Positions 48,100 to 56,123 of a DNA stretch of 64,000 nucleotides are shown here, piece after piece. Position 1 is the first letter of the stretch. Every line of letters begins with the position of its first letter. The notes below the pieces were generated by a model. It had not been told where the DNA came from. It worked only from the letters and a program-made list of their open reading frames with translations, and ran no database searches. A program made the position numbers and the translations under genes. Location: positions 5,717,501-5,781,500 of the forward strand of contig NZ_CP125380.1 in assembly GCF_034009455.1 (NCBI RefSeq). Direction: 5' to 3'. This DNA comes from Pseudomonas sp. P5_109 (GTDB lineage: Bacteria > Pseudomonadota > Gammaproteobacteria > Pseudomonadales > Pseudomonadaceae).

Positions 48100-49131
48100 A
48101 TGACCGCCCCCCGCCCCCCCAAGCCTGCGCGCAAGAAGCCTGCCCCGAAGACCCCGGCCACGGCCGTCGCCCCGAAGGAAAAGGCCAGCCTGCACCCGCG
48201 CAATCGCCACCAGGGTCGCTACGACTTTCCGGCGCTGATCAAAAGCGCTCCGGAACTGAAGAAGTTCGTGATCATCAATCCATACGGCAAGGAAAGTATC
48301 GATTTTGCCAGCCCGGAAGCCGTGCGCGTGTTCAACCGGGCCCTGCTCAAGTCGTTCTACGGCATTGCCCACTGGGACATTCCGGCCGACTACCTGTGCC
48401 CGCCAGTACCAGGCCGTGCCGACTATGTGCACTTCCTCGCCGACCTGCTGGCCAGCGGCAACGAAGGCGTGATCCCCCGGGGTGCCGCCGTGAAGGTGCT
48501 GGACATCGGCATGGGCGCCAACTGCGTGTATCCGCTGATCGGTTACAGCGACTATCGGTGGCAGTTCCTTGGTTCCGATATCGACGCGACCGCCATCGCT
48601 GCGGCGAAAGCCATCATTCAATCCAATGGCCTGAACAAAGCGATCCAGGTACGCCAGCAGAGCAACCCCAAGCAGATCCTCACAGGCTTGCTGGAGAGCG
48701 CAGAGCGGTTCGACCTGACGATGTGCAACCCGCCATTCCACGCTTCGCTGGACGAGGCCACACGGGGCAGCACGCGAAAATGGCGAGCCTTGGGCAAAGC
48801 CGATCCGAAACGCAAGCTACCGGTGCTGAACTTCGGCGGGCAAGCGGCGGAATTGTGGTGTGAGGGTGGGGAGGTGCGTTTCGTCACGCAATTGGTCAGC
48901 GAGAGCGTACAAGTGGCGCAACAAGTGCTGTGGTTCAGCACACTGGTGTCGAAGGCGTCGAACCTGCCGCAGATCCAGACCGCCTTGAAAAAGGCCGGCG
49001 CGCTGGAAAGTCGGGTGGTGGAAATGGGACAGGGCCAAAAACAGAGCCGCTTCGTCGCCTGGACCTTTCAGACCGAAGCGCAGCAACAGGCCTGGCGTCA
49101 GGCACGATGGTCGAAAGCTACAGCTGAGTAA
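48100..49131 (+). CDS. rlmF: 23S rRNA adenine(1618)-N6-methyltransferase
   Basis: A 343-aa SAM-dependent methyltransferase. Family stretches are [33 protein letters not shown] (SAM-binding motif I) and the catalytic NPPF in [10 protein letters not shown] basic, Pro/Lys-rich N-terminal tail precedes the domain. The start is uncertain: ATG 48100 ([13 protein letters not shown]) is preferred; ATG 48079 would add seven residues, and neither has a strong ribosome-binding sequence. Confidence 0.93.
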   Translation: MTAPRPPKPARKKPAPKTPATAVAPKEKASLHPRNRHQGRYDFPALIKSAPELKKFVIINPYGKESIDFASPEAVRVFNRALLKSFYGIAHWDIPADYLCPPVPGRADYVHFLADLLASGNEGVIPRGAAVKVLDIGMGANCVYPLIGYSDYRWQFLGSDIDATAIAAAKAIIQSNGLNKAIQVRQQSNPKQILTGLLESAERFDLTMCNPPFHASLDEATRGSTRKWRALGKADPKRKLPVLNFGGQAAELWCEGGEVRFVTQLVSESVQVAQQVLWFSTLVSKASNLPQIQTALKKAGALESRVVEMGQGQKQSRFVAWTFQTEAQQQAWRQARWSKATAE

Positions 49132-49146
49132 AAGGCCAAGCGCACA

Positions 49147-49184
49147 AAAAGCCGTGCCCGGATGGGTCCTGGACACGGCTTTTT
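49147..49184 (+). terminator. Terminator after rlmF
   Basis: AAAAGCCGTG and CACGGCTTTT form the stem, with a long loop. It is usable from both sides. Confidence 0.88.
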
Positions 49185-49284
49185 ACAAACCTCACCGCTT
49201 AACAGTGACGCTCAGATCTTTAACCATTAACTGCCTTACAACTTTTCTGCAATATCGTTATCAGAAAATCTGGATATCTTCATT

Positions 49285-49719
49285 TTAAAACTTTGTACGA
49301 ACATTCTCTTTGAATGCACAGGCTCGCGCCTCTTTGCTATCGCAGTAATACTGGCCATACCACTCCTCCCATGGCCCACCGGTATCAATACTTACGATTG
49401 TTCCCTCCCGTTTGAATCTCATATCCAGCTCGCCCCCATGTTGCAGTTTGTAACCACAACGCAGGATTTCACCGGCAACGGTGGCGCCCCCGGCTGCGAC
49501 GCGGGGTACGAATATCGCCATTTCAAAATCGGCTACCGGCCCACGCCCGGTTTGCGTAACACCGTACCATTCGCCGTCGCCACCTGCTGTCGGGGCTTTA
49601 TAGACACCGGCTGCCATCTCCTTGATGTCAGTAGGGCCCGGGCAGTATTCGGTCACATTCGCCAAAGCCTGGCCAGATACCAAAAATGATACGCACATCA
49701 ACAACTGTTTAACTTTCAT
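49285..49719 (-). CDS. Secreted small protein, DUF3757-like
   Basis: A 144-aa protein with a signal peptide (MKVKQLLMCVSFLVSGQALA) followed by NVTEYCPGPTDIKE. The mature part has about four cysteines (EYCPG, LRCGY, YYCDS, ACAFK), probably as disulfides in the periplasm or outside. Its start resembles Pseudomonas DUF3757 proteins, an assignment I hold only moderately. The start is ATG 49719; longer upstream frames lose the signal peptide. The function is unknown. Confidence 0.68.
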   Translation of the reverse strand: MKVKQLLMCVSFLVSGQALANVTEYCPGPTDIKEMAAGVYKAPTAGGDGEWYGVTQTGRGPVADFEMAIFVPRVAAGGATVAGEILRCGYKLQHGGELDMRFKREGTIVSIDTGGPWEEWYGQYYCDSKEARACAFKENVRTKF

Positions 49720-49975
49720 AAGAACGTCCCTGTAACCAACAACTGAAATTTGGTTTTGGCTTTCTAAGCAAAGCCATGCGCTACGCCTTGTTGATACTAC
49801 CGACCCAAGGCGCACACTCAACTATCAGTTCTGTAGGACCGTTCGCTTTATATAGAGAGAAAAGTGCTATTCGACGCAACTGCGCTTTCACTATCGGTGC
49901 GCAGGTTACAAACGTTTTCAAACAACGGGATTATCGCGCCAATTTACCTTGCGAAATTGTTTCCGGCGCCCACAA
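49720..49975. other. Intergenic gap upstream of the DUF3757-like gene
   Basis: The gap up to hupN (305 nt in all, ending with the hupN terminator) is AT-richer than its surroundings and contains TTCGCTTTATATAGAG near 49842. It must hold the promoter of the leftward secreted protein. No gene was found in it. Confidence 0.5.
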
Positions 49976-50016
49976 AAAAACCGTGCCCGGATCACTCCGG
50001 CGCACGGTTTTTTTTA
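49976..50016 (-). terminator. Terminator after hupN
   Basis: AAAACCGTGC pairs with GCACGGTTTT, with an inner CCGG/CCGG stem, followed by a T-run on either strand. Confidence 0.9.
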
Positions 50017-50024
50017 ACAAGTTT

Positions 50025-50306
50025 TTACTTGTTAACAGCGTCGGTCAGGCCTTTGGCCACAACCAGCTTGATCACTTTCTTGGCAGCGATTTCGATGGCA
50101 GCACCAGTCGAAGGGTTGCGGCCAGTACGGGCAGGGCGCTCAGTCACTTTCAGTTTGCCGATACCTGGCAGAGTGATTTCGCCGCCGTTTTCCAGCTGAT
50201 CGGCAACGATTTGGCCCAGTTGGTCCAGAGCGTTACGCGCGGTGGTTTTCGGCGCGTCGATAGCTTCAGCGATGTCGGCGATCAGTTGGTCTTTAGTAAG
50301 AGCCAT
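50025..50306 (-). CDS. hupN: HU-family DNA-binding protein
   Basis: A 93-aa histone-like protein: MALTKDQLIADIAEAID, ITLPGIGKLKVTERPARTGRNPSTG (the beta-arm with the Arg-Asn-Pro tip) and IEIAAKKVIK. Pseudomonads have several HU genes. The copy next to yejK and near valS corresponds by my recollection to hupN of P. putida, so the symbol is from context. It is divergent from yejK. Confidence 0.9.
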   Translation of the reverse strand: MALTKDQLIADIAEAIDAPKTTARNALDQLGQIVADQLENGGEITLPGIGKLKVTERPARTGRNPSTGAAIEIAAKKVIKLVVAKGLTDAVNK

Positions 50307-50702
50307 TTAGTGTTCCTTCCCTATCAAATTCATATGGATTGCAGAGTGCAATGTCAGCTATCGAGCCCGATCTTATGGATCCGGCACCCTCGGCCAAATA
50401 ACCTCGGGATCGGGGTTATAGATACCGAAATCAGGGTTTGGTTCGACCTGACAAATGCTGACTGCACGCTTAACGCAGTGACTTCGCGCAAGACCGGGCA
50501 AAGCTAGCACACAGACGGGGAAATATCCGCCTCTAGCTACCCATTTGGTCAGCTTTATTGCGCTAAAACAGGAAAAAAACGCATAAGCGCCGTCGGTCGC
50601 CTGCCAATTGCCCTTCGCACCGCGCCAAAACCAGTGGTTGCGGTACACTGAGCGCTTTTTCGGGGGAGCACGCCCTCCTCTCTTCATTCAGCCGAGAAGC
50701 CC
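50307..50702. other. Divergent promoter gap between hupN and yejK
   Basis: About 396 nt with no convincing gene. It must hold both the hupN and yejK promoters. Short inverted sequences occur near 50400, but none is clearly functional. No repeat element of families A-D was seen. Confidence 0.5.
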
Positions 50703-51707
50703 ATGCCGATCCGTCATTGCATCGTCCACCTGATCGACAAAAAACCCGACGGCACACCTGCAGTTCTCCACGCCCGTGACTCTGAACTGGCTGAGTCCGC
50801 GGCCATCGAGAACATGCTCGCCGACCTCAACGAAAGCTATAACGCCAAACAGGGTAAAGCCTGGGGCCTGTTCCATCCGGAATCCGGCGCATTCCCGTTC
50901 AGCGGCTGGCTGAAGGAGTACCTCGAGGGCGGCCAGGATTTCACTGCGTTCAGCCGCGTGGCAGTCGAGCATCTGCAAAAACTGATGGAAGAGTCGAACC
51001 TGTCGGTCGGTGGCCACGTGCTGTTCGCGCACTATCAGCAGGGCATGACCGACTACCTCGCCATCGCCCTGCTGCACCACAGCGAAGGCGTGGCCGTGAC
51101 CGATGAGCTGGACGTGACCCCGTCCCGTCACCTGGACCTTGGCCAATTGCACCTGGCGGCGCGGATCAACGTTTCCGAGTGGCAGAACAACAAACAATCC
51201 AAGCAGTACATTTCGTTCATCAAAGGCAAGAACGGGAAAAAGGTTTCGGAGTATTTCCGCGACTTCATCGGCTGCCAGGAAGGCGTCGACGGTCCCGGCG
51301 AAACCCGCACCCTGCTCAAAGCTTTCAGTGATTTCGTTGAAAGCGAAGACCTGCCGGAAGACGACGCCCGCGAGAAGACCAAGACCCTGGTGGATTACGC
51401 CAGCAGCCAGGCCAAGCTCGGCGAGCCGATGGGCCTGGAAGAATTGTCGGGGCTGATCGACGAAGAACGCCCGAAGGCCTTCTACGATCACATCCGCAAC
51501 AAGGACTACGGCCTGTCGCCGGAAATCCCGGCCGACAAACGCACCCTGAACCAGTTCCGCCGATTCACTGGCCGCGCCGAAGGCCTGTCGATCAGTTTCG
51601 AAGCGCACCTGCTGGGCTCGAAGATCGAGTACGACGAAGAAGCCGGCACGTTGATCATCAAGGGCCTGCCCACTTCGCTCACCGATCAACTGAAGCGTCG
51701 CAACTGA
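50703..51707 (+). CDS. yejK: Nucleoid-associated protein YejK/NdpA
   Basis: A 334-aa protein starting [22 protein letters not shown], with [27 protein letters not shown] and [19 protein letters not shown]. These are characteristic of the 37-kDa nucleoid-associated family. Its stop shares one base with the start of the glutaredoxin gene (TGATG at 51705-51709), so the two are translationally coupled. Confidence 0.96.
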   Translation: MPIRHCIVHLIDKKPDGTPAVLHARDSELAESAAIENMLADLNESYNAKQGKAWGLFHPESGAFPFSGWLKEYLEGGQDFTAFSRVAVEHLQKLMEESNLSVGGHVLFAHYQQGMTDYLAIALLHHSEGVAVTDELDVTPSRHLDLGQLHLAARINVSEWQNNKQSKQYISFIKGKNGKKVSEYFRDFIGCQEGVDGPGETRTLLKAFSDFVESEDLPEDDAREKTKTLVDYASSQAKLGEPMGLEELSGLIDEERPKAFYDHIRNKDYGLSPEIPADKRTLNQFRRFTGRAEGLSISFEAHLLGSKIEYDEEAGTLIIKGLPTSLTDQLKRRN

Positions 51708-52057
51708 TGCTCGGCGGCGTACTGAAAAAATTCCTGCTGATCCTGCTGGTGGTCGTGGCTTACCAGAACTGGGGCAAGATCGAGCGGGTGTTCAACCCTT
51801 CGCAGGCGGTGTCTGCACAGACGCAGGCCCAGGCCAACGTCATCCTCTACGCCACCGACTGGTGTGGTTACTGCAAGCTCACCCGGCGTTTTCTCGATCA
51901 GAAAGGCATTCCCTACAAGGAATTCGATATCGAGAAAGATGCCGTAGCACGCAAGGACTATGAGGCTCTCGGTGGGGGCGGGATTCCGATCATCGATGTC
52001 AACGGAACCCTTATACGCGGATATGACCCGGATGCGATTCTGGCAGCGTTGAAGTAA
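51707..52057 (+). CDS. Membrane-anchored glutaredoxin-like protein
   Basis: A 116-aa protein with an N-terminal hydrophobic anchor (FLLILLVVVAYQNW, about residues 6-20). A glutaredoxin domain (about 40-115) follows, with active site TDWCGYCKLTRRF and GGGGIPIIDVNGTLIRGYDP. The CGYC dithiol motif is intact. Whether the domain faces the cytoplasm or periplasm cannot be told; the anchor has few charges near the start. Translationally coupled to yejK. Confidence 0.9.
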   Translation: MLGGVLKKFLLILLVVVAYQNWGKIERVFNPSQAVSAQTQAQANVILYATDWCGYCKLTRRFLDQKGIPYKEFDIEKDAVARKDYEALGGGGIPIIDVNGTLIRGYDPDAILAALK

Positions 52058-52079
52058 CTTCTCGGCGCGCAACCTCCCT

Positions 52080-52169
52080 TGTAGGAGCTGGCTTGCCAGC
52101 GATGACGGTGGATCAGTCGACAAAACTGCAGACTGACAAACCGCAATCGCTGGCAAGCCAGCGCCTACA
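52080..52169. repeat. REPIN, family C
   Basis: TGTAGGAGCTGGCTTGCCAGCGA and TCGCTGGCAAGCCAGCGCCTACA enclose a spacer of about 45 bases. One base of the right-hand unit deviates. Confidence 0.87.
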
Positions 52170-52189
52170 GTGCCGGTGTGTGGCGGGAC

Positions 52190-53125
52190 TTACTGCACTT
52201 CAATCCGGAAACCAAACCGCGGGAAGTGCACATGCACCACACCGCCACGCTCGTCCTCTCGCCGTACAATCAGCTCCTCGCGGCCGACAAACAACAACTC
52301 GCCCGCCACCGGATCAACGCCATAGTCCGTGGCCGCGATGACCACCTGCTGACCCGTCGTGAACCCGTTAGGATCGATGAATTGCTCATCCGGCAATGCC
52401 GCTGGCGTGGACGCGCGCGCCACTGCCAGAGCCTCCTCGGAACTCATTTCGCTGGACGCACCGTGACCGAAACCCAGTACCCGCGCGTGCCACGCGGCAA
52501 CAGCCGGATACGCATCCACAAGTGGCGCCGTGACGGGCGTGGCTTTCAGGAACCAGAGGCAATGAGCCAGGGCGAAGTCGGCAATCGACGGCTCGCCGAA
52601 AAGGAAGTCCCCCTCTTCGCGCTGCAACTGCAGCTCCAGACGCGACATGATCGTTGGCCACTGGTGTTTGGCCTGTTCGGTAGACAGTTTTGTCGCACTA
52701 CCACCACTGAACAAACCGGCACGGTCGGCCAGAAACGCCTTGATCGCTTCCGGCGACAAATTGCCAAAGCGCACCGCGATCGATTCCGGCTGGAACACCA
52801 GACTGACGGCATGTTGGAACACCACCGAGTCGACCCAGGCGGCAAACGACGCGGTGACCATTTCCTGGCCTTCAGGGAAGAACGCCGGCAAGGCTTTTTC
52901 CTGCTCCAGTCGCCGGGCAATCAATGCCGTGTCGCAATAAATATCTGCACCGACCTGCAGCATCGGAGTCTTGCGGTAACCACCGGTCAACGCCGTGAGA
53001 TCCGGTTTTGGCATCACTGGCGAGATCTTCACCGAGCGCCAGGACAAGCCCTTGAATCCCAGCAGCAGGCGGGCCTTCTCGGCAAATGGGGACGTCGGGT
53101 AATGATGCAGAATCAACTCGGACAT
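52190..53125 (-). CDS. Glutathione S-transferase family protein
   Basis: At 311 aa it is longer than most GSTs. The N-terminal thioredoxin-like domain begins MSELILHHYPTSPFAEKARLLLGFKGLSW and has GYRKTPMLQVGADIYCDTALI, the usual glutathione-contact region. A helical domain follows, and an extra C-terminal segment of about 100 residues. The substrate is unknown. I use ATG 53125; an upstream codon would add eight residues. Confidence 0.87.
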   Translation of the reverse strand: MSELILHHYPTSPFAEKARLLLGFKGLSWRSVKISPVMPKPDLTALTGGYRKTPMLQVGADIYCDTALIARRLEQEKALPAFFPEGQEMVTASFAAWVDSVVFQHAVSLVFQPESIAVRFGNLSPEAIKAFLADRAGLFSGGSATKLSTEQAKHQWPTIMSRLELQLQREEGDFLFGEPSIADFALAHCLWFLKATPVTAPLVDAYPAVAAWHARVLGFGHGASSEMSSEEALAVARASTPAALPDEQFIDPNGFTTGQQVVIAATDYGVDPVAGELLFVGREELIVRREDERGGVVHVHFPRFGFRIEVQ

Positions 53126-53213
53126 GCTCGGCTCCGCCGCAAGGATCAAGAGTCCGCAGCTTAGCGCGCAATCACCTGACAGCCTACAGATCTGCCTGAT
53201 GGGAACTGATCAG

Positions 53214-53525
53214 TCAGGGTGATAAGCCAGGGGTGGCACTCGCCACCAGGCATTCCTTGGCGCTTTTCTTGAGTTTTTTGATCAGCCGCTCCTGACGCAA
53301 CGCGTCGCTTTTGTCACGACAGCGCTCGGTGTAGACCAAGGCCATGGCCGGGCTGGACAGAAAGAATCGTGCGCCCTTGCCGCTTTGATGCTTGGCGAAA
53401 CGACGCACGGGATCATCGCTGATCCCACAATAGAGCGAACCATTGGCCGCGCGAACGAGGTAGACGAACCAGGTTTTGCTCGCAGGAGTGTCGGCGTCGA
53501 CAGGGTTTTCGCTGAGGGTGGTCAC
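53214..53525 (-). CDS. GIY-YIG domain protein, YhbQ-like
   Basis: A 103-aa single-domain protein with [18 protein letters not shown] (the GIY-YIG core, here as VYL-YCG) and [19 protein letters not shown], then a basic C-terminal half with [14 protein letters not shown]. These small YhbQ/UPF0213-type proteins have the nuclease fold, but their role is not settled. Confidence 0.88.
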   Translation of the reverse strand: MTTLSENPVDADTPASKTWFVYLVRAANGSLYCGISDDPVRRFAKHQSGKGARFFLSSPAMALVYTERCRDKSDALRQERLIKKLKKSAKECLVASATPGLSP

Positions 53526-53565
53526 GTAACGATCAGGACTTGGAGGAAAACAAGCCGCGATCTTA

Positions 53566-54036
53566 TCAGCGACTGGCCTGGAATGCCTTCAGGCCCTTCA
53601 ATGCCTGGGCGCGGACGGCGTTCTTCACCAGTGGCGTCCAGCCCAGCAGCAGGCCTTTGAAACCTAACGCCTGACGCGCCCATGTCCATAGATCGAAACT
53701 GTCGTGGTGCTCGCAAATCTTGCCGTCACGGAAGACAAAACGCGCCTGAATATCGTTGATCACCGTGTTGCCGGTCTGGCTGAACAGATAGGTCGCGATC
53801 CAATGGGCGCCACCGGTGCGCTCGGAGGCGTGAACATGGTCGAACGTCAGGGAAAAGTCCTTGGCCCGAGTGGTCAGCATGCGCCACATGTCACCGGCAT
53901 CACGACCGCGAAGCTCGCCGAATGCCGGGTCACTGAACACCACATCTTCGGTGTAGCAGGCCGCCATGGCTTCGGCATCCAGGCGCTGGAAAGCCTGGTA
54001 GAAACGGGTGATCAAGGCGCTATGGGCTTCACTCAT
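53566..54036 (-). CDS. NTF2-like/SnoaL-like protein
   Basis: A 156-aa protein of the NTF2-like alpha+beta barrel fold: [38 protein letters not shown] at the N-terminus, and [23 protein letters not shown] at the C-terminal half. Members range from polyketide cyclases to limonene-epoxide hydrolases; no particular reaction is implied. ATG 54036 is chosen because GGGGAA lies upstream. Confidence 0.85.
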   Translation of the reverse strand: MSEAHSALITRFYQAFQRLDAEAMAACYTEDVVFSDPAFGELRGRDAGDMWRMLTTRAKDFSLTFDHVHASERTGGAHWIATYLFSQTGNTVINDIQARFVFRDGKICEHHDSFDLWTWARQALGFKGLLLGWTPLVKNAVRAQALKGLKAFQASR

Positions 54037-54156
54037 TTGCGGGTTCCCCTGGATTTGCATAATGGCTTCAAAAGATTGCCTGCACGATAGTCTGCAAATG
54101 CATCGAACACTATCTGCATTCATGACGAAAATAACGCGGTGATTACTCACGTCATT

Positions 54157-54783
54157 TCAATACGTCATTCCGCTGTCCCGGGCGTAGGTAAAAAGATCAA
54201 CGTCCGTGGAAATACCCAACCGGTGCATGGCCATGTTCTTTTGTTTACTGATGGTCGACACGCTGCGTTTGAAATAAATGGCGATTTCGCTGACGGTCAT
54301 GCCGCTGGCGAGCATTCGGACCACTTCGTGCTCCCTGGCAGACAGTGGCGATTCGTGCAACTGATGGCTGGCGTTGGCCAATAGCGTGCGCAGGGACTCA
54401 CTAAGGTAATGGTGCCCTTCCTGCACCGCTTTGATCGCCAGGGACAACTCAGTCGCCGATGCGGCCTTGGCGACGATGGCCATCACTCCTTGAGCCAACG
54501 CAGCCCTTGCCGTCGCCACACTGGTAAACATTGTCACCAGAATGATCGGCAAGGCGGGGTAAAGGCGTTGAATCGTACTCAACATTTTCAAGCCATCGGC
54601 CTGCTGCCCTCCCGGCATGGAGAAGTCAGTGATCAGCAGGTCACAAGGCGTGCTAGAAAGCACATTCATCAAGCTGTCGGCATTGTCAGCCTCACCGACG
54701 ATCACGCATCGCCTGCTGGCGTTGATGAGTATGCGTAGCCCGACACGAACGACAGAGTGGTCGTCAGCAATTACGACTCGCAT
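54157..54783 (-). CDS. RcsB-like response regulator beside the fimbrial operon
   Basis: A 208-aa response regulator. The receiver domain has the acidic pair in VVIADDHS and phospho-acceptor Asp53 in LLITDFSMPGG. The LuxR-type DNA-binding domain (about 147-208, LSAREHEVVRMLASGMTVSEIA ... SVSTISKQKNMAMHRLGI) closely resembles that of RcsB. In P. aeruginosa, RcsB-like RocA regulators control cup fimbriae. Here the gene is divergent from a fimbrial operon, 471 nt away, suggesting it controls that operon. No sensor kinase or phosphotransfer gene is nearby. Confidence 0.88.
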   Translation of the reverse strand: MRVVIADDHSVVRVGLRILINASRRCVIVGEADNADSLMNVLSSTPCDLLITDFSMPGGQQADGLKMLSTIQRLYPALPIILVTMFTSVATARAALAQGVMAIVAKAASATELSLAIKAVQEGHHYLSESLRTLLANASHQLHESPLSAREHEVVRMLASGMTVSEIAIYFKRSVSTISKQKNMAMHRLGISTDVDLFTYARDSGMTY

Positions 54784-54950
54784 TGTAGGGTACCTCCTGC
54801 TTGTGGCACTAAGGCGCGGAAAATAGCGCCGTTCCTACCCATCCACAACGCCCCGCCCCCGAGCTCTAACGTCCCCCCCTCAATGTATTCAATGGACCAA
54901 GTCTTTGCCCATCTAACAAATAGACGGTTCCTACATTGCAGCGCACTGAA

Positions 54951-55006
54951 GACTACGCAGGAGGACTACAAACAAAGTATTCCTCGTCAGAAATTCTGTG
55001 TAGTCC
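54951..55006. promoter_or_regulatory. Inverted repeat in the regulator-fimbriae intergenic region
   Basis: GGACTACA (54963-54970) and TGTAGTCC (54999-55006) form a perfect 8-bp inverted repeat; GACTAC also occurs at 54951-54956. Between the arms, TATTCCT (54978-54984) matches the right half of the enterobacterial RcsB box. The rest of the 471-nt gap is AT-rich and has no convincing gene. This is a candidate binding site for the divergent regulator; the role is inference. Confidence 0.45.
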
Positions 55007-55254
55007 GCAACACTCTTTCATACACGCCCCCTCTCTTTTCGTACTAGTTGCATTCCTCCCACTCCGCCGACTCGCTAAGTTGTGACCTGCCAAGCAGTCC
55101 GGCCATACCTGTACGGAACTGTGCTCACTCTCTGCATGACTATCGAATACATGAACAAGACGCCAATGACCCAACACACTGAACTCCTGCTCACGCAATC
55201 CTTGCGTTACCTGTATGGCGAACCATGCCAAGGGTCTTTTATCCGGGAATTTCA

Positions 55255-55983
55255 ATGAGAGACTTCAAGACATTACTTTTGAAGCAGATGCGCCGCCTGA
55301 CCCATACGGGCATCAGTGCGTGTGCTCTGTTTTGGATCGCACAGGTCCACGCCGACGGCATGGTGCCCGATACGTCCGTTGTGATCGTCAATGAAGCCAA
55401 TGGGGAAACTGCTGTCTCGGTGACCAATACCGACGCCAGCCTGGCACTGCTGCACGTCACCATCGAAGACATTCCTGAAGACCTCGAACCATTGGTGTTC
55501 GTGACACCGCCACTGGCACGCGTTGAAGCCTCAAAGTCACAATTGGTGCGTTTCATCCTGCAATCAGAAAAGCCCCTGCTCACCCAGCGTTTGAAACGAG
55601 TGATTTTTGAAGGCATCCCCCAAAACAAATCTGCTCCCGAAGCCGGGCATGCCCGTGTGGGTGTGACGGTGCGCCAGAACCTGCCGATCATCCTTCACCC
55701 CGCAGGCCTGGCGCTCAACCGCACACCGTGGACCGACCTGAAATGGTCGCTGCAGGAGGGTCAACTGAGCGTGCGCAACGAAACACCTTATGTCGTACGC
55801 CTGGCCCAGGAAGTACAACTGCTGCCTTCCGGGAGCGGTGCAATGCTACCGCGAACCTACGTGCTACCCGGGGACCACATCAGCGTTTCCACCCCAGTAA
55901 AGGCTGCCACCCAGGTTCGAATTCATCCCGCGACCGTCTATGGCTTTGCCGTGCCTCCCTATGAAGCGCTGCTCGTTCCCTAG
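55255..55983 (+). CDS. Periplasmic fimbrial chaperone
   Basis: A 242-aa PapD-like chaperone that donates a strand to fimbrial subunits in the periplasm. It has a signal peptide ending near ACALFWIAQVHA, an N-terminal domain with VVIVNEANGETAVSVTN, the strand QLVRFILQS, RVIFEGIP, and RVGVTVRQNLPIILHP, the family's subunit-binding edge. The C-terminal half has LPRTYVLPGDHISV. I use ATG 55255 (MRDFKTLLLKQMRR). First gene of chaperone-usher-adhesin-subunit-subunit. Confidence 0.9.
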   Translation: MRDFKTLLLKQMRRLTHTGISACALFWIAQVHADGMVPDTSVVIVNEANGETAVSVTNTDASLALLHVTIEDIPEDLEPLVFVTPPLARVEASKSQLVRFILQSEKPLLTQRLKRVIFEGIPQNKSAPEAGHARVGVTVRQNLPIILHPAGLALNRTPWTDLKWSLQEGQLSVRNETPYVVRLAQEVQLLPSGSGAMLPRTYVLPGDHISVSTPVKAATQVRIHPATVYGFAVPPYEALLVP

Positions 55984-56123
55984 AACCAATACCACCGATA
56001 GCGCCGTGCAGGGAAAGGCAGGCGTCGACATCTCAACGTGACGGCCTGTTTTGCCGTCGCCGACTGTGTGACGAAAGACGTCGCGGATCAAGCCGGCACC
56101 TAGACATAACCCAAGTGAGCCTC

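Noticed and set aside
45066..48203. 1045-aa open frame on the reverse strand across valS
   Set aside because: It lies opposite valS, which has complete HIGH, KMSKS and editing motifs. The reverse frame has no recognisable domain and is a high-GC coding shadow.
54757..55047. 96-aa plus-strand frame between the regulator and the fimbriae
   Set aside because: It begins inside the regulator gene on the opposite strand, with no ribosome-binding site and no recognisable feature.
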